From Bacillota bacterium (GTDB taxonomy: Bacteria; Bacillota; Clostridia; Lachnospirales; Lachnospiraceae), in the NCBI GenBank assembly GCA_023398615.1, contig JAEWSD010000029.1, forward strand, positions 1 to 10,950: a DNA stretch of 10,950 nt, written 5' to 3'. Both the position numbers and the translations under genes were made by a program. A model generated the notes under the pieces. It was not told the DNA's origin and searched no databases. It was given only the letters and a program-made list of their open reading frames with translations. Below are positions 1-7,128 of the stretch, in pieces (positions within the stretch are counted from its first letter, which is position 1; each line of letters starts with the position of its first letter).

Positions 1-130
1 TCGCCGCACCGTTTACCAGTACTCTTACAGACTTTACATTAGACTTCCACATCTTGTTTGATCTTCTATGAGAATGACTCACAGCAATTCCAAAGTGAGC
101 GCCTTTTTCACAAATTGCACATTTAGCCAT
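1..130 (-). CDS. rpmB: 50S ribosomal protein L28, partial (N-terminal 43 codons)
   Basis: This is a structural protein of the large ribosomal subunit. The visible 43 residues begin MAKCAICEKG and continue with the SHSHRRSNKMW segment typical of L28. The full protein is usually about 60-65 residues, so roughly the last third lies beyond the window edge. Cysteines 4 and 7 form a CxxC pair, which marks the zinc-binding (C+) version of L28; its second CxxC should lie in the missing part. The ATG (128-130) is preceded by a strong AGGGAGG ribosome binding site with about 9 nt spacing. The gene has its own promoter and reads in the same direction as gerW upstream, so it appears to be a separate transcription unit. 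The identification is secure from the sequence signature. Confidence 0.97.
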   Translation of the reverse strand, partial: MAKCAICEKGAHFGIAVSHSHRRSNKMWKSNVKSVRVLVNGAA

Positions 131-159
131 TTGAAAACACCTCCCTAGGTATAATTTAA

Positions 160-169
160 GTCGTACGAC
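160..169. repeat. 10-bp perfect palindrome in the rpmB leader
   Basis: GTCGTACGAC reads identically on both strands and lies just downstream of the predicted rpmB transcription start, before the ribosome binding site. In RNA it could form only a short GTC/GAC stem with a 4-nt loop. As DNA it has the symmetry expected of a dimeric protein binding site. No function can be assigned. Confidence 0.35.
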
Positions 170-183
170 CTGCAAACAAATCT

Positions 184-212
184 ATTCTAGCAGAATCCTA
201 ATAATAATGCAA
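184..212 (-). promoter_or_regulatory. Sigma-A promoter of rpmB
   Basis: On the minus strand a TTGCAT -35 box (207-212) and a TAGAAT -10 box (184-189) are separated by exactly 17 bp. The -10 is preceded by TGC, giving an extended -10 element. Transcription should start near 177, leaving a leader of about 45 nt before the L28 start codon. Confidence 0.8.
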
Positions 213-275
213 GAAAAATTTAAAATTTATGAATAACCGGTTACTATGAAGCCATAAGGCTGAACAGCAGCCCTG

Positions 276-707
276 TTAACTGTCCTGATCTTCCGCCTTC
301 TTCTCTTTATTCAGGGATTGTGCCTTCAAGGCCTCGTCTACCTTACCGGATACATCATCTTCCTTAACCTTTCCCTTTGTAAACCGGTTAATAAAGTCCG
401 GAACCATGTCCAAAATCTTCGTAAGGCTGTCCTGATTCTTAACATTTACAAGACGCGTGGTTCCGTCCTGAATAACCAGTACGGAGCTGGGCGTAATCCT
501 GCCTCCCATACCGCCACCGGCGTTATTCTTGCCCGTATCCTTTGCAAAGGCACCGGCTCCTACGCCAAAGCTTACATCCACCAGGGGAAGTATGATGGTT
601 CCGTCATCGAATTTCACGGCATCCCCTACTACGGTTTTTGTTGTAAGGAAACTGTCCATCCCCTTAAACAGTGACTCTACTGTTGTATTAAAATTACTTT
701 CTGCCAT
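276..707 (-). CDS. gerW: GerW (YtfJ) family sporulation / spore germination protein
   Basis: The 143-residue protein matches the GerW/YtfJ family over its whole length. It has an N-terminal helical stretch (about 1-25), then KTVVGDAVKFDDGTIILPL, the glycine-rich SFGVGAGAFAK segment, a second glycine cluster (about 64-68) and the PSSVLVIQDG strand motif near residues 73-82. A charged tail rich in lysine and glutamate follows (about 110-143). It has no signal peptide or membrane segment, so it is probably cytoplasmic. In Bacillus subtilis the family is needed for efficient spore germination; the biochemical role is not known. Its ATG overlaps the stop of the preceding DUF2953 gene as TAATG, and an AGGAGG ribosome binding site lies inside the end of that gene, so translation is almost certainly coupled. 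The ytfI-ytfJ pairing is the same as in Bacillus, which strengthens both calls. Confidence 0.93.
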   Translation of the reverse strand: MAESNFNTTVESLFKGMDSFLTTKTVVGDAVKFDDGTIILPLVDVSFGVGAGAFAKDTGKNNAGGGMGGRITPSSVLVIQDGTTRLVNVKNQDSLTKILDMVPDFINRFTKGKVKEDDVSGKVDEALKAQSLNKEKKAEDQDS

Positions 708-1810
708 TATAACTCCTCCTTTAAATCTCTAAAGTTTTTTACCAAATGTCTGAAGTTCTTGTCTAGTATCAATTTTATACATATTATTAGTAAAGTAAAT
801 AATCTTATTCTGCCCTTAAGAAATAAGGTTCCTTTCCATATTTCATTCTCAAAATCCGGCGTAATCCGTACCGCTTTGCCGTAATAAGCAATGAAAACAG
901 CGGCCGCACCAAGAGCTTGTCCTGTCATGCACGGATCTCCGGTTCCGAATTCGATCTCTGCTCTCACCGTTCCCGGCCGTATGTGCCTTAAGGATTTGCG
1001 CAGGCTGTTATAAATATGTTTTAACCCGGCCCGGTTTGATTTCTCGTCAAGGAACTCCCTGCATTTGTGCCAAACGGCGCGAATCCTGGTAACCTTATCG
1101 TTTATGTCGGAAAATATACTCTTAATTTTTAGGAAGAAATTTTTTATTTTATGATAAAATGACTTTAGCCCCGCAACGATACCTTGAAAGAAGCGTTTTA
1201 CCCTGCCGGTCTTCCCGTCTTCCTCCTTCGATGCCTTATCAAAAACACGGCCGCCATCCGGCTCCCGGGATTTCTCCCGTCTGCTTCTCTCCGTAAAAAC
1301 ATCGGGTTTTCCGATACTCTGTCCGTCTTTCGCTTTCCCGGCTGCTTCCTGATTTATCTCCGGTTGTGCGGTTTGGTTTACATCTTGCTTTTCCGCCAAT
1401 TTACCGGTGTCCGTGTCCGTCCGAGATTTTGGCTGCGGCTTCGTTAAGCCGCCTTTTTCCGGCTCCACCAGTTCCTCTGCCTGCCTGGCAGCCTTCCTGC
1501 CGATTTTCGCGGCACCTCTTTTTATATCCTTTTTTACCTTTTCCTTCGGCTTATCGCTGTCATAAAATACCCTGCCGAATATCCGCAGTATCATTCGAAG
1601 CTTACCGCCGGTAAAAGTAATCCTCACATACAATGCCCGAAAAAGCCAGCCTATTTTCGCTTTCGCCAGAAATTCGTCGTTCCATTCGGCCTCCATCCTG
1701 TAGCGGACCGGAACAAAAAGTACAATCAGTATAAGAAAAAGAATGATTCCTAAAATTGAGAGTAGGATAATTCCGATCAATTTTAACAGGAACAAAATGA
1801 TATGAAGCAT
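707..1810 (-). CDS. DUF2953 domain membrane protein (YtfI-like)
   Basis: The 367-residue protein begins with a long hydrophobic segment (about 4-34) ending in VPVRYR, a typical membrane anchor. A short conserved block follows (about 40-85, including AKIGWLFRAL and the GGKLRMILRIFGR strands). Residues 86-215 form a low-complexity linker rich in Lys, Glu, Gln and Arg. The C-terminal DUF2953 core (about 261-340) contains RPGTVRAEIEFGTGDP, a glycine/alanine-rich helix and ENEIWKGTLFLKGRIRLF, ending in a weakly hydrophobic stretch near 337-348. The function of the family is unknown; its neighbour gerW suggests a role in sporulation. An AGGAGGAGG-like ribosome binding site precedes the ATG with rather long spacing (about 13 nt). 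The linker is longer and more charged than I expect for the family, so it may be lineage-specific. Confidence 0.85.
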   Translation of the reverse strand: MLHIILFLLKLIGIILLSILGIILFLILIVLFVPVRYRMEAEWNDEFLAKAKIGWLFRALYVRITFTGGKLRMILRIFGRVFYDSDKPKEKVKKDIKRGAAKIGRKAARQAEELVEPEKGGLTKPQPKSRTDTDTGKLAEKQDVNQTAQPEINQEAAGKAKDGQSIGKPDVFTERSRREKSREPDGGRVFDKASKEEDGKTGRVKRFFQGIVAGLKSFYHKIKNFFLKIKSIFSDINDKVTRIRAVWHKCREFLDEKSNRAGLKHIYNSLRKSLRHIRPGTVRAEIEFGTGDPCMTGQALGAAAVFIAYYGKAVRITPDFENEIWKGTLFLKGRIRLFTLLIICIKLILDKNFRHLVKNFRDLKEEL

Positions 1811-1857
1811 ATTTTCTCGGTATCCTCCTCCTATTTCATTCTTTCCGGCAGTACCCG

Positions 1858-2175
1858 CTACCGGATACTAAAATACTCTCTTACCTTGAACCCACCGGTT
1901 GCTTTATACACTTCCTCAAGCATGTCCTTTACAAGGAGCTTCGCCGTCCCCCTGGAGGCAGCTAACCCCAGGACTTCCATTTCCTTTCTTCGGTAATAAG
2001 GAAACAGCAGATCATTTGCATTGATAATATCGAACAGATTTTCCGGATTGGAAGCAAAGGCAATACAATATACTTCAAAAGTCAATTGCCCGTTTTCAAT
2101 GGCTTTCATAAGCCTGGCCTTTTTTCTCGGCGTAATATCACCGCTCAGATACAACTTATCTGCCCATCTGATCAT
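1858..2175 (-). CDS. Small conserved-looking protein of unknown function (105 aa)
   Basis: I do not recognise this family. The frame is open back to 2286, but I chose the ATG at 2173-2175 (MIRWADKLYLSGD) because an AAAGGTG ribosome binding site precedes it and because the predicted promoter lies inside the longer reading frame, so an mRNA from it would not contain the upstream start. The 105 residues have no signal peptide or membrane helix. They are mostly amphipathic and helical, with a basic KKARLMKAIENG segment near 18-30 and a pair of aromatic/basic motifs (LLFPYYRRKEME) near the middle. It sits 47 bp before the DUF2953 gene on the same strand and probably shares its transcript with gerW. 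A sporulation link is suggested only by that position. Confidence 0.6.
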   Translation of the reverse strand: MIRWADKLYLSGDITPRKKARLMKAIENGQLTFEVYCIAFASNPENLFDIINANDLLFPYYRRKEMEVLGLAASRGTAKLLVKDMLEEVYKATGGFKVREYFSIR

Positions 2176-2265
2176 AGCAACACCTTTTTCCGGCACACAG
2201 ATATGCGCCTGCATTGATTTTATGCGCCCAAATGTGCTTATTTGCCTATTCCCTGTATATTTTCC

Positions 2266-2274
2266 ATTATACCA
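2266..2274 (-). promoter_or_regulatory. Extended -10 promoter for the 105-aa / DUF2953 / gerW unit
   Basis: The minus strand reads TGGTATAAT: a perfect TATAAT box (2266-2271) with the TGn extension. No good -35 is present at 16-18 bp upstream (best is TGTATT or GTATTT), as is common for extended -10 promoters. Transcription would start near 2259, about 84 nt before the ATG at 2175. This argues against the longer upstream start of the 105-aa gene. Confidence 0.6.
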
Positions 2275-2298
2275 CATATTTATCATAAAAATACAGGA

Positions 2299-3726
2299 CT
2301 AATTCTTCAAAAAGCCGCCGATAATATCCACACTGGCGCTTTTTTCCGGCAAATCACGGCACTGTTCCAGAGAATTCATGATATATTCCCTGATTTCCTC
2401 CGGCGATTGGAAGAATACCGGCATCTTATTTATCGTATTTGCCACAATAGACCTGTAGATATATTTGGAGCTGCCGGCAAAAACCTGCGTAAGCTGTGTG
2501 ATCAGCTCCTCCTGAACTACGCCGATGTAAGCGTCGTCTGCCTTTTTGTCCTCCGCCGCCTGCTCCAGCACCGCAAACAGGCTGCTGCCGATCAATTTCT
2601 CCGCAGCCTCCAGACACCGGAAGGTACGCCCTAACATCAGGCTGTCGACTATCCCGCCGTACTCGGATTTAATAACCTCCAATACGGGCACCGCAGCCGT
2701 AATCTGATGAAAGAGTGATTCCTGCTTTCCCTCCGTGGATATCAGCTTATCTGCCGAAGCGACATCCATCTCGGCGTGTACGTCCGCTTGAAAATGCTCA
2801 TAGATATCCCGTATGATCTGAATACACAGTTCCTTATCCGAATCACTGCCGGCATCCGTAAATGCGTACGGTGTCATCAGATTGATAACGTAGAGATGAT
2901 TAATAGTCTCCTGCAAGGAATAATAAAAATCCACGGAATTGCTTATCTTTTCCGTAGCACTTATAAGCTCCGTATGGAGAGTATTATATTCTTCGGCCGT
3001 AACATTCCTGAAATCCAGGTTTTTCAACTTCTCTCTAAATTCTCTGAACTCCGGATAAGCGGTATCCATCCCCTCCGGAATATGCAGCATGGCACTGCTC
3101 CGGATCATATACAGATAGGAATCAACGGAAGATATCACCGCCCCTTTATACAGAGACAGGCTTTCCCTGATTAAATCAAAATACCGGGGTTTCGTCATCC
3201 GAACAGGAAGCTCACCGATAATTTCCTTGACTCTTTCATTAATAATCAGATTATCCTCATACTCAAAGATATAATTTAATATTTTAACCGCCAGACCCTC
3301 ATCGTCAAAATCGTCTTTCACATCCTTGAAACGGTATTCAAGGCGGGTCATGATATGATCGTAGATTATAAAAATATCGGTATAGGCAGTCAAAATCTCC
3401 ATCCTGTCAATTATCCGGTTTCTTAAGGCATCCAATGCCTTGATGTTTTCTTCCATCTTTTCTCCGGAGAATCCGGATAACACGGAAGCTGCAACGATTT
3501 GATTAAGCTGTGCCGCAAACTGTTCCTCTTCCTCCTTTAAGGCCCCTTCCTTTTCCATTTCGATATAATTGTCATAGAAGGAATAGTAATCCAATGTAAA
3601 TACCACTTCCGCATATTGTTCGTATAGGGTTGATAAACGGCTGAAATATCGGGGAAGATTCATCTCCGGATTATGTCCGCGTTCTATTTCACTAATGATT
3701 TGTTTTAAATTGCTGTCCATTATCAT
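2299..3726 (-). CDS. 475-aa soluble, probably all-helical protein of unknown function
   Basis: No known family is recognised. The protein is acidic, lacks a signal peptide and any membrane-spanning stretch, and reads as helices over nearly its whole length: many Glu/Lys-rich amphipathic segments (for example EKEGALKEEEEQFAAQLNQ near 58-77) and few glycines. Cysteines are scarce and no metal-binding cluster, Walker motif or catalytic signature is visible. ATG codons at 3726 and 3720 both follow an AGGAG box (4 and 10 nt spacing), so the true start may be two codons later. It begins only 10 bp after the stop of the second ABC-2 permease, and its ribosome binding site sits in that gap, so the genes are very likely co-transcribed and possibly coupled. 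A cytoplasmic partner or regulator of the two permeases is a reasonable inference, not a demonstrated role. Confidence 0.82.
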   Translation of the reverse strand: MIMDSNLKQIISEIERGHNPEMNLPRYFSRLSTLYEQYAEVVFTLDYYSFYDNYIEMEKEGALKEEEEQFAAQLNQIVAASVLSGFSGEKMEENIKALDALRNRIIDRMEILTAYTDIFIIYDHIMTRLEYRFKDVKDDFDDEGLAVKILNYIFEYEDNLIINERVKEIIGELPVRMTKPRYFDLIRESLSLYKGAVISSVDSYLYMIRSSAMLHIPEGMDTAYPEFREFREKLKNLDFRNVTAEEYNTLHTELISATEKISNSVDFYYSLQETINHLYVINLMTPYAFTDAGSDSDKELCIQIIRDIYEHFQADVHAEMDVASADKLISTEGKQESLFHQITAAVPVLEVIKSEYGGIVDSLMLGRTFRCLEAAEKLIGSSLFAVLEQAAEDKKADDAYIGVVQEELITQLTQVFAGSSKYIYRSIVANTINKMPVFFQSPEEIREYIMNSLEQCRDLPEKSASVDIIGGFLKN

Positions 3727-3736
3727 TTCTCTCCTG

Positions 3737-4963
3737 TCATACCTTGTTCTGTCCGTATCCTGTCAAACAGTTTAATCCGTACAGACCCATAACCGTTACC
3801 CCTAATACAGCATAGGATTGGTACGGCACAAAACCATTGCTTAATATTATATCAGTAAATCCTTGAATAAACCAGTTATTTGGTATTAATTTCAGAAAAT
3901 TTAATATCTCCGGGCGGATAAATCCGCCGATTAATTGGAAAAAGCCCAGAATACCGGCTAAAATAATTGAAAACACACTTATGTATTGGTATTTTACGGT
4001 TTTTTTTATGATTTTGCCTAGAAACAGGAACCATAATCCTGTCACCGCCGAATACAGCAGCATCAGCAGATATAAGGCACATCCCCGCATAAAGGTAAAG
4101 CCTGCGGTTTTACTGCCGACCAGTATGCAAAGCGGAATGGAAACTATGCCCAGTACGGTAAGTATGGCGGCCAGGTTGGTGACATCCATGACGGATGTCC
4201 GAATCAGGGATATCCGGATTCTTTTATACAGCCCGGATTCACGCTCCAGTACAACACCCGCCGCCATTATCATGGCTGCAAAGGGCAGCAGCATCCCAAG
4301 TATCCCCCAGATAATCTGCAGATAAATTACCGAATTAGACAGCTTATTGCTACCGGTATCCTGATTCCCGGTACTAACCATTTCAATATCGAAAGCAAAA
4401 TCATAATCTGCGGATTCCGCCAGTCCTTTCGCATATTTGACATATTCCTGTCTGGAAAACAGCTCCGGACCATTCTCCTCTCCATCCGCACCGGAAGCAC
4501 TTCCCTTTACTGCCGGCAGGGACTCATACAGGTTATAGCCCTTGGACAGGCAGATCTCATACAGCATTTCGCCTGCAAATATGTCCGACAATACCTTAAC
4601 ATTATCCTTGTCTTCAAGATAATACATCGTAACAAGTTCCTTTACATCCCCTGACCGGACAGACTCCTCATAGCCTTCCTCAAGCACAAATATCGCACTG
4701 ATCTGCTCGCTGTAAAGCAATTTATTCAGTTTTTGCTCTCCGCCTTCATAGATATACAGGGCGGGGATCTGCTTCAAACCCGTTGCCAATTGTTCCGAGC
4801 TTTCACTGTGATCGCGGTCTATCAGTCCGATCGGTATATTGCTCCGGTTTTGCGCACCGGCGGAAAGCGAGCCCGCCACCAGCAGAAACAGCACAAACGT
4901 ACAGGCTAGCAGAATGCAATTCTGTTTATCCCCGAAGATCAGCTTTAAACGATATCGATACAT
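3737..4963 (-). CDS. ABC-2 type transporter permease (second of two)
   Basis: The 408-residue protein has the architecture of ABC-2 type export permeases. One N-terminal helix (about 16-34) is followed by a large extracytoplasmic domain (about 35-210, beginning SNIPIGLIDRDHSE), then five helices near 213-238, 262-284, 293-317, 329-350 and 381-401. The cytoplasmic loop VLERESGLYKRIRISLIRTS after helix 2 matches the coupling-helix region of this superfamily (related to NatB and the PF12698 type). The segment FLKLIPNNWFIQGFTDII before the last helix is also characteristic. It should form half of a membrane exporter, probably as a heterodimer with the adjacent permease. The ATG follows AAAGGGG with 5 nt spacing, 26 bp after the previous stop. 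The substrate cannot be told from sequence, and no ATPase gene is present in the window. Confidence 0.85.
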   Translation of the reverse strand: MYRYRLKLIFGDKQNCILLACTFVLFLLVAGSLSAGAQNRSNIPIGLIDRDHSESSEQLATGLKQIPALYIYEGGEQKLNKLLYSEQISAIFVLEEGYEESVRSGDVKELVTMYYLEDKDNVKVLSDIFAGEMLYEICLSKGYNLYESLPAVKGSASGADGEENGPELFSRQEYVKYAKGLAESADYDFAFDIEMVSTGNQDTGSNKLSNSVIYLQIIWGILGMLLPFAAMIMAAGVVLERESGLYKRIRISLIRTSVMDVTNLAAILTVLGIVSIPLCILVGSKTAGFTFMRGCALYLLMLLYSAVTGLWFLFLGKIIKKTVKYQYISVFSIILAGILGFFQLIGGFIRPEILNFLKLIPNNWFIQGFTDIILSNGFVPYQSYAVLGVTVMGLYGLNCLTGYGQNKV

Positions 4964-4989
4964 AAATACCCCTTTCCCGCATATTCAGG

Positions 4990-6195
4990 TTACTCCTCCA
5001 AATAAACGGATTTCTTACTGTAAATAAGGCAGCTTAAGGTATAAAAAATAACGGAACCCGTAAACAGTGCAAAGGTAAGCTGCAGGAATGTTCTATTGTC
5101 CATTCCCCTTTGAATTGACAACAGTATTCTAATAAACCAGTAAACCGGTGTAAACTTAGCAAAAACAACCAGTTCCGACGGCAGGTTCATGATCGGTATA
5201 ATACCCCCGCCTATCACAATAAACAAAAAGCTTATGAAATTGCCGGCTATCATAAAGCTTTGTACCTTTTGAAAAATCCCGCTGAGCATTACGGCAAAGG
5301 ATAGAGCGGACAAAATCGCGGCCATATAGATTACGGCGGTTTTCCAGCTCGGGACATTGCCGAGATATAAGGATGGGAATAAATAAGCAGCGTATACGGC
5401 AATAAATACGATCACCGCAGAAAATATGATTTTTTCAAGAAGTATCGTATTGATTGAAGTGCCCGCTGCGATCAAACGGCTGACAGTCCCCTGCTGTTTC
5501 TCCCTAAGCAATTGAAAGCCCGCATACAAACCGGAATAAATCAGGATAACCGCAATAACGGCACAAAGATAGTAGTTAAGAACACCGGTACTTGGGAAAT
5601 CACCGGTTTCTTTATACCGGAAAAAGTCTTCCTTGCCGAGAGCGGTGAATATCAGATCGTAGGAAATCTCCAGGTTCTTGTCCTCAATCAGGCTGCTTTC
5701 CATATCGGAAAGTGTCATCACATCATACAGGGTGACACAGTTTATTTCTACCGCACGTATGTATTTCTCATAGCTTTCAAGTATGTTTTGAAGCAAAACC
5801 GCTTTCGTCGTATCCTGCGTATTTATCATAACCTTAACCGGAAGATGCTCGATATATATCATATTCTCCGCAAATTTCTCCGGTATCGTGATCGTAATAT
5901 CCAGTTCTCCGTTTCGGAACGCCCGACCGATCTCATCACTCCCGCCTTGAACAATGTTTATATAGGAAGAAAAGCTTTCGCTCTCGCTGAAATATTCCAG
6001 AAGCAGCTTCGAGTACGGAGAATTGTCCTGATCCGCAATCCCCAGCTGAACAAAGGCTTCCGGGCTGCCGCTTTCCCGTTTTATCATATTACAATAAGTG
6101 CTTATTATCAGAATAATAAGCACTGTCAGAATAACACCTATTCTCTTTTTGCTGCCAAGGAATTCCTTGCAGTCTTTCTTTAATAAGTAAAACAC
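4990..6195 (-). CDS. ABC-2 type transporter permease (first of two)
   Basis: This 401-residue protein shares the layout of the following permease. Helix 1 lies at about 19-35, an extracytoplasmic domain at about 37-205 (with the VQLGIADQDNSPYSK segment expected at its start), and five helices at about 208-230, 251-278, 285-307, 314-336 and 370-392. LREKQQGTVSRLIAAGTS after helix 2 is the conserved coupling region, and FAKFTPVYWFIRILL precedes the last helix. I chose the GTG at 6193-6195 because GGGAG lies 8 nt before it. The ATG at 6213 is in frame but has only a poor ribosome binding site and would add six residues. It starts soon after the rhomboid-like gene and leads into the second permease, so the two probably make one heterodimeric exporter. 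The ATP-binding subunit must be encoded elsewhere. Confidence 0.85.
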   Translation of the reverse strand: MFYLLKKDCKEFLGSKKRIGVILTVLIILIISTYCNMIKRESGSPEAFVQLGIADQDNSPYSKLLLEYFSESESFSSYINIVQGGSDEIGRAFRNGELDITITIPEKFAENMIYIEHLPVKVMINTQDTTKAVLLQNILESYEKYIRAVEINCVTLYDVMTLSDMESSLIEDKNLEISYDLIFTALGKEDFFRYKETGDFPSTGVLNYYLCAVIAVILIYSGLYAGFQLLREKQQGTVSRLIAAGTSINTILLEKIIFSAVIVFIAVYAAYLFPSLYLGNVPSWKTAVIYMAAILSALSFAVMLSGIFQKVQSFMIAGNFISFLFIVIGGGIIPIMNLPSELVVFAKFTPVYWFIRILLSIQRGMDNRTFLQLTFALFTGSVIFYTLSCLIYSKKSVYLEE

Positions 6196-6225
6196 AATAG
6201 CTTCTCCCGCCATATAATCCGTACT

Positions 6226-7083
6226 TTAATGGTTTTTCACATGCTCATGCGTAAAAAGATGATCCATGCAGTACTCGTAATTGCCGTCACATTTTGAGCA
6301 AAACCGGAATTCCAAATTTTCATCATCCAGCTCGGTCCTTCCGCATACGGCACACTTATGTCTGGTAATTGTCTTCCGTCCTTTAAAGTCCACTACGTTG
6401 CCGGTGTTGGAAGCCTCCCTTACCTGACGTTTGTAATTAGCTTTGCGTTTGAATTCCGACGGCGATACCCGCTTATAGTTTCTCGTAGAGAGAAAGTAAA
6501 TCAGGAAATTGCCGAGGGCCACCGCTATCGCAACACCGACATAATATTGATGCGCCGCAATGCTGGCATATATTTCATACAGAATAAATGCCCCATAGAG
6601 GTAACCCAGGTATTTCACCTTAACCGGGATGACAAAGAACAGTAAAAACTGAACATTCGGATAAAGTGCCGCAAAAGCAAAAAACATGGATCTGTTAATA
6701 TAAGACAAGCCCAGGATATAGCTGTATCCGGTAAACAGATACAGAATAATAATTGCCAATATGTTAAACAGTACGCCCGAAAGATAATAAAGGTTGAAGC
6801 GGAATGCTCCCCATGCATTCTCCAGGGAGTTACCTATCATATAGTAAAGGTAGAGCTCAATAGCAAGGAACAGGAAATTACCGGAATCTGTCGGCTGGAC
6901 GATAAAGGTAACGATCCTCCATACCTCGCCCTGAAGTACCTTATCAATATCCAGCATTAAGTACCGGCCATAAAAATCGGGGTTCATCATATCCAGAAAA
7001 AATCCGACAGCATACAGTACAATAATATATATCATCAAATTATGAATTGCATATCTGCCGTATTTACGGTTCCATTTATTCAT
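6226..7083 (-). CDS. Rhomboid-fold membrane protein, probably protease-dead, with C-terminal zinc-binding tail
   Basis: The 285-residue protein has rhomboid hallmarks: EVWRIVTFIVQP (about 53-64, the WR motif after helix 1), LENAWGAFRFNLYYLSG (about 87-103), then RSMFFAFAALYPNVQFLLFFVIPVK (131-155), which matches the helix that normally begins with the catalytic GxSG. Here GxSG reads INRS, so arginine 131 falls at the serine position. Histidine 178 is near the expected catalytic histidine but lacks the usual HxxG context. About six membrane helices end near residue 199. A basic linker then leads to a cysteine/histidine tail with C244, C247, C262, C265, C272 and H275, H279, H281, H285, likely binding zinc in the cytoplasm. 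The start at 7083 was chosen because AAGG lies about 11 nt upstream and the frame then begins MNKWNRKYGR; the upstream ATGs at 7116 and 7092 have poorer sites. It may bind rather than cut membrane proteins. Confidence 0.75.
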   Translation of the reverse strand: MNKWNRKYGRYAIHNLMIYIIVLYAVGFFLDMMNPDFYGRYLMLDIDKVLQGEVWRIVTFIVQPTDSGNFLFLAIELYLYYMIGNSLENAWGAFRFNLYYLSGVLFNILAIIILYLFTGYSYILGLSYINRSMFFAFAALYPNVQFLLFFVIPVKVKYLGYLYGAFILYEIYASIAAHQYYVGVAIAVALGNFLIYFLSTRNYKRVSPSEFKRKANYKRQVREASNTGNVVDFKGRKTITRHKCAVCGRTELDDENLEFRFCSKCDGNYEYCMDHLFTHEHVKNH

Positions 7084-7128
7084 CAGGTTCATTTCCTTAC
7101 CACTTCTTTCCAACATGTATCTTCATGT

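Noticed and set aside
234..243. TAACCGGTTA palindrome after gerW as a terminator
   Set aside because: It has no loop and no useful T-tract follows on the minus strand. A nearby AGCC/GGCT stem (251-262) is only 4 bp, so no terminator is called for gerW.
2176..2286. Longer N-terminus for the 105-aa protein from ATG 2286
   Set aside because: The extended -10 promoter at 2266-2274 lies inside this extension, and the ATG at 2175 has the better ribosome binding site.
5512..6183. 223-codon open frame on the plus strand
   Set aside because: It is antisense to the first ABC-2 permease, whose helices and motifs are clear; the plus-strand translation has no recognisable domain or good ribosome binding site.
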